Shown here: piece after piece, positions 57,040 to 60,000 of the stretch
Position numbering within the stretch: the stretch's first letter is position 1
Layout of the letters: each line of letters begins with the position of its first letter
NCBI GenBank assembly: GCA_014529385.2
Contig: CM043946.1
Span: 16,451,077 to 16,511,076 of the forward strand
Length of the DNA: 60,000 bases
Source: Adiantum capillus-veneris
Taxonomy: Eukaryota > Streptophyta > Polypodiopsida > Polypodiales > Pteridaceae
Direction of reading: 5' to 3'
Program-made: the position numbers and the translations under genes
Notes under the pieces: model-generated
The model's database searches: none
Told to the model about the DNA's origin: nothing
Seen by the model: only the letters and a program-made list of their open reading frames with translations

Positions 57040-58116
57040 CCCCCTTTCTTTCTCAGAGTGGCTTTGAGAGACTTCTCGTCAATAGGGCGGCCTATGCTCC
57101 CCCTTTGACCTTTTTGGCATGCCATACTGGCAGCCTTAGTGTTTGCCTCAAAGTTGGGGCATCTATGTGTCCCCCCTCATTGGTCGGAAGGAGACCCATT
57201 ACCTCCTCCCCTTTTGGAATTTACATGGCAAGGCTCCCTTCATGATGCGTGTGACTTGCACGTGGCGGTCCCTGCATCCTTACTTTCTCTGCTCCCCTCT
57301 CTTACACGTGTGCAGGTTCAGATTTGGGGATGGTGCTTGCATCTATGCTGATGTTCACCTCTGATGGAAGCTCCAATCTCTATCGAGCGTGCCATGCTGT
57401 GCCCATGCTCCTCGATTGGCTTCGAATCTGACTCATCATTGCAGGATGGCTTCATATGGAGTTCCCATTTTCGGCTATGGGTTGTGGCGGGTTTAATTAG
57501 GTGGGTTTTGAGGTTGGGACTGTCAGGTGTCTTCGAGGCTTGTGTATCAGGTACTACTCTTCTTCTTGAGCATGTCCTTTGGTTTTGGTTTGGGTATGTT
57601 TCTTGTATCGACTATGGTGTTGTCTTGTGGCATTTATATGACCTACAAATCGCATCTGTGTTTTGTTCTTCACACCATTCTCTCATCTCTTTTGATCTCT
57701 CTCCGGACTATTAATGTGTGTGTGCATGCAATTGAAAGCAGCCCTCTATCATTTTCCTTCCTGCAAGCATATCTACAGTAGTTTTTGAGCTCGTACCACC
57801 TAAATAAACATAAGATCTTCTCTTTGCAACTTCTCCAATGATGGGCCTTGAATATCGTCCAATGCTGATAGACCTCTTTCCAGCTGGAGAAAACTACCGT
57901 ATTTTGGGTATGGGGGAAGCCTGCCAGATTTTTCCACTAAGAGAAGCCGGTCTGGCCTTGGCATTGGGTGAGATTTTTTGGGTTTTAAGGGTGGGTGTAG
58001 CAGGTCTTGTGTTGTTTTCCACCGTGGGTGAGCTTTGCCTGGACTTTGACTCACTTAGTGGGCCCTTTTGTGTTTTCCCACTTAGAGAGTTGTGCATATA
58101 TCTAGAGGGAATGATG
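57040..58116. other. Spacer between elements F and G
   Basis: C/T-rich then mixed sequence. The longest frame (57364-57714, + strand, 116 codons) has no recognisable feature. Confidence 0.35.
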
Positions 58117-58119
58117 TAA

Positions 58120-58136
58120 GAGCACCTTCTCATAAG
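58120..58136 (+). repeat. Candidate left terminal repeat of element G
   Basis: GAGCACCTTCTCATAAG next to TAA at 58117-58119. It cannot be confirmed without the right end. Confidence 0.5.
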
Positions 58137-58648
58137 ACGGAGATAAACCCCACCAGTAGAATGCGCGCTCAACCTGCATAGGACCGCCATACAAATAGCG
58201 CCATTCCCATACGAGCCGGGGCAACCGGGTATTGGCTGTGGGCTATTTGGCATGATTCAAATTTTATAGCGCTAAAATTGCCCGCCTCAGTGTATGGCGC
58301 TCAACAACAAACTCGTGAAATAGCCCGCGAGAGGCCTGCAATTCCCAGCTCCAGTTTTCCGCCTGCAATTTCCAGCCACCGTCTAATTTGCCTGCCTGCA
58401 CAATACCTTATAAACACCATCATCCTATTGTTTCAGCACAATACTCAGCAGCATCTTACATGCTGCCTCCACTACATATTCACCTGCATCTTCTCGACCT
58501 CTACCATCAACCTCCAGCTCATTTTTTCTCTTCACCAATCCCAACATTCGTTTATATGCGGATCTATCTGTTTTCCATGCATTGAATATTGTAGGTCGCC
58601 ACTCCATTTCTTTTCACAGGCAAGGGTATATATTCTTCCAACCGAGCA
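58137..58648 (+). other. Element G 5' region
   Basis: Non-coding lead-in to the transposase, GC-richer at the start; no promoter motif certain. Confidence 0.4.
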
Positions 58649-59959
58649 ATGCACGAAGTGGAGACTGCGAACGCCTTTGGCTTGGCACTAGTGGCAGTAA
58701 ACCTAGCATTGCAGCATTGGCTATCTATGCGGAATTCCATCTTCTTTTCCTTGCGGTCTAGCCATGAAGCAATCGAAGAAATGGAGGAGGATCTGACAAC
58801 TGTGGAAATTTATGCCATTAGCTGCATCACGGCTAGTGCTCATGGCATGCGACGTCAAAAGAATGTAGCAGTAGGAATATGGTACGTAAAACCACACAGT
58901 ATCCACTTCTGGCGCACATTCTACCAATTCAGAGAGGGAGATGACCTGAGGTTTGAGGAGAACCTAAGAATTCCTCGAGCTTGCTTTGACCTTGTATGTG
59001 CTCTGGTGTCACAAGAGTTGCAGCAACGACCAATCCCACAACAAATACGAGAAGATGTTCCAACACGTTCACTGTCCGTGCGCAAGAAGGTGGCAATTTC
59101 ACTACATTTGTTGGGTGTCGGCGGTCCACTGCACAACATGGCAAACCTTTATGGTGTCGGGCAATTCACAGTGTGTCAAGTGCTACGCCAATTTGTGTAT
59201 GCACTATTGAAACACAAACAGTCAATCATATGTTGGCCTAGGACTCCACAAGGTTGGCAAGCTCTAAATGACAGCTTTGAGGAGAAACAGGGAATTCCGA
59301 ACTGTTGCGGCGCAATCGATGCTACGCACATCAACATGGAGTTGCCAATAGGTGAGGCTCACACCCACTGGTATGACAGGGATCACAATTACTCGATGAC
59401 ACTATAATGTATTGTAGATAGCAACATGCGTTTCTTAGACGTCATGTGCGGGATGCCTGGGATGTGCAACGATATTCGACTTCTCCGAAACTCCTCTATC
59501 TATACATCGGCACAATCCAATGCCATATTCAATGGCCCCGCTATTACCTTCGGTCGTCATCAACTAAGAGAGTTCATCATCGGCGATGGAGGATACCTCA
59601 ACCTACCCTGGTTGGTGATTCCGTTTCCAGTCATAGCGAATGAAGCACAACAACAAACTTTCAATTACAAGCTCTCCAGCACACATATCATCGTGGAGCG
59701 CACGTTTGGCCACCTCAAGAAAATGTGGGGCTACCTTCTACAACGCGTTCGAAACCCAGATGTGCAGTTTCTACCAAAGTTAATTGTGGCATGTTGTATC
59801 TTGCACAACATATGCGTGGACTTGGGAGTGCAGGGGACAACAGTTGCAGATGATGAAGTTTTGTTGGATGACTCTACAATAGCACCTACCCCACAAGTGC
59901 TACGTGGATGCACTAGGGACGTCCTTTTCGAATACATGAGGATATCAGGGTTGCTATGA
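58649..59959 (+). pseudogene. PIF/Harbinger transposase (DDE_Tnp_4 type), one in-frame stop
   Basis: 437 codons including stops. Residues about 140-190 form a helix-turn-helix (VRKKVAISLHLLGVGGPLHNM ... VCQVLRQFV, abridged) used for DNA binding. The catalytic triad is complete: GAIDATHINM (first D), FIIGDGGYL (second D) and IIVERTFGHLKK (E). The single TAA at 59405-59407 lies in a block that otherwise reads YSMTL ... CIVDSN and fits CAA to TAA. Length and order match plant Harbinger nucleases. A natural end is reached at 59959. Probably inactive in this copy, but otherwise well preserved. Confidence 0.93.
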
Positions 59960-60000
59960 GGATACTCGCAAGATTCCTTGTATTGTTAAGTTCATAATAG

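Larger units (their letters stand above)
58117..60000 (+). mobile_element. Element G: PIF/Harbinger transposon, right end outside the window
   Basis: A TAA trinucleotide followed by GAGCACCTTCTCATAAG matches the 3-bp TAA/TTA target and G-rich terminus of PIF/Harbinger elements. A Harbinger nuclease gene lies 0.5 kb inside. The other terminus and the MYB-like partner ORF are not in the window. Confidence 0.7.

Noticed and set aside
57364-57714. 116-codon + strand frame between elements F and G
   Set aside because: No domain, ordinary composition bias, no neighbour context; not supported as a gene.

Overview
This window is nuclear DNA from a land plant, almost entirely nested transposable elements; I found no ordinary host gene and no RNA gene. 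The evidence for a plant is a chromodomain-bearing Ty3/gypsy element primed by initiator tRNA-Met, a large gypsy element primed by tRNA-Asp, a Tat-type gypsy relic with two RNase H domains, a Copia gag relic, a CACTA-like transposon, a PIF/Harbinger transposon and long (TC)n tracts. The density suggests a large, repeat-rich genome, perhaps a fern or other non-seed plant, but I cannot name the species.

Layout. Positions 1-18143 are an old LTR element (A, + strand) with a gag relic. A complete 13.8 kb gypsy element (E1, - strand, 825-14648) has inserted into that gag; removing E1 with one target copy restores A's reading frame. Positions 18597-25779 are a decayed Tat-lineage gypsy (B, - strand). 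Positions 26267-30520 are a small LTR element (C) with one long reading frame of unknown family. C sits inside the 5' LTR of a decayed Copia element, whose LTR end, primer site and gag occupy 30521-31573. Positions 31574-32642 and 41547-44066 are two halves of a decayed gypsy-derived element (D, - strand), split by a young chromovirus (E, + strand, 32643-41546) with near-identical LTRs and a perfect GCATT target duplication. Positions 44067-45918 are rearranged sequence with two long (TC)n tracts; a third lies inside D. Positions 45919-57039 are a CACTA-like DNA transposon (F) with a broken multi-exon transposase on the - strand. From 58117 to the window end runs a PIF/Harbinger transposon (G, + strand).

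Most notable result. After its integrase, E1 carries a second retropepsin-like domain (PR2, DTGA motif) in addition to the normal protease between gag and RT (PR1, DGGA motif). PR2 is followed by modules of the form W-[IV]-P-[KR] ... QG[YF][YF] ... IW[VI]P. The separate relic D has gag, PR1, a PR2-like domain and at least four such modules, part of them in a 298 bp tandem repeat, with no RT, RNase H or integrase between PR1 and PR2. A PR2 plus WxPK-repeat cassette therefore appears in two elements, one of which has lost pol. I do not recognise this arrangement.

Decay. Most premature stops in E1, C, E and G are single codons in otherwise open frames, and most can be explained by C-to-T changes (CGA to TGA, CAA/CAG to TAA/TAG), as expected for methylated, silenced elements. 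All protein calls are from motif reading by eye; no database search was run.
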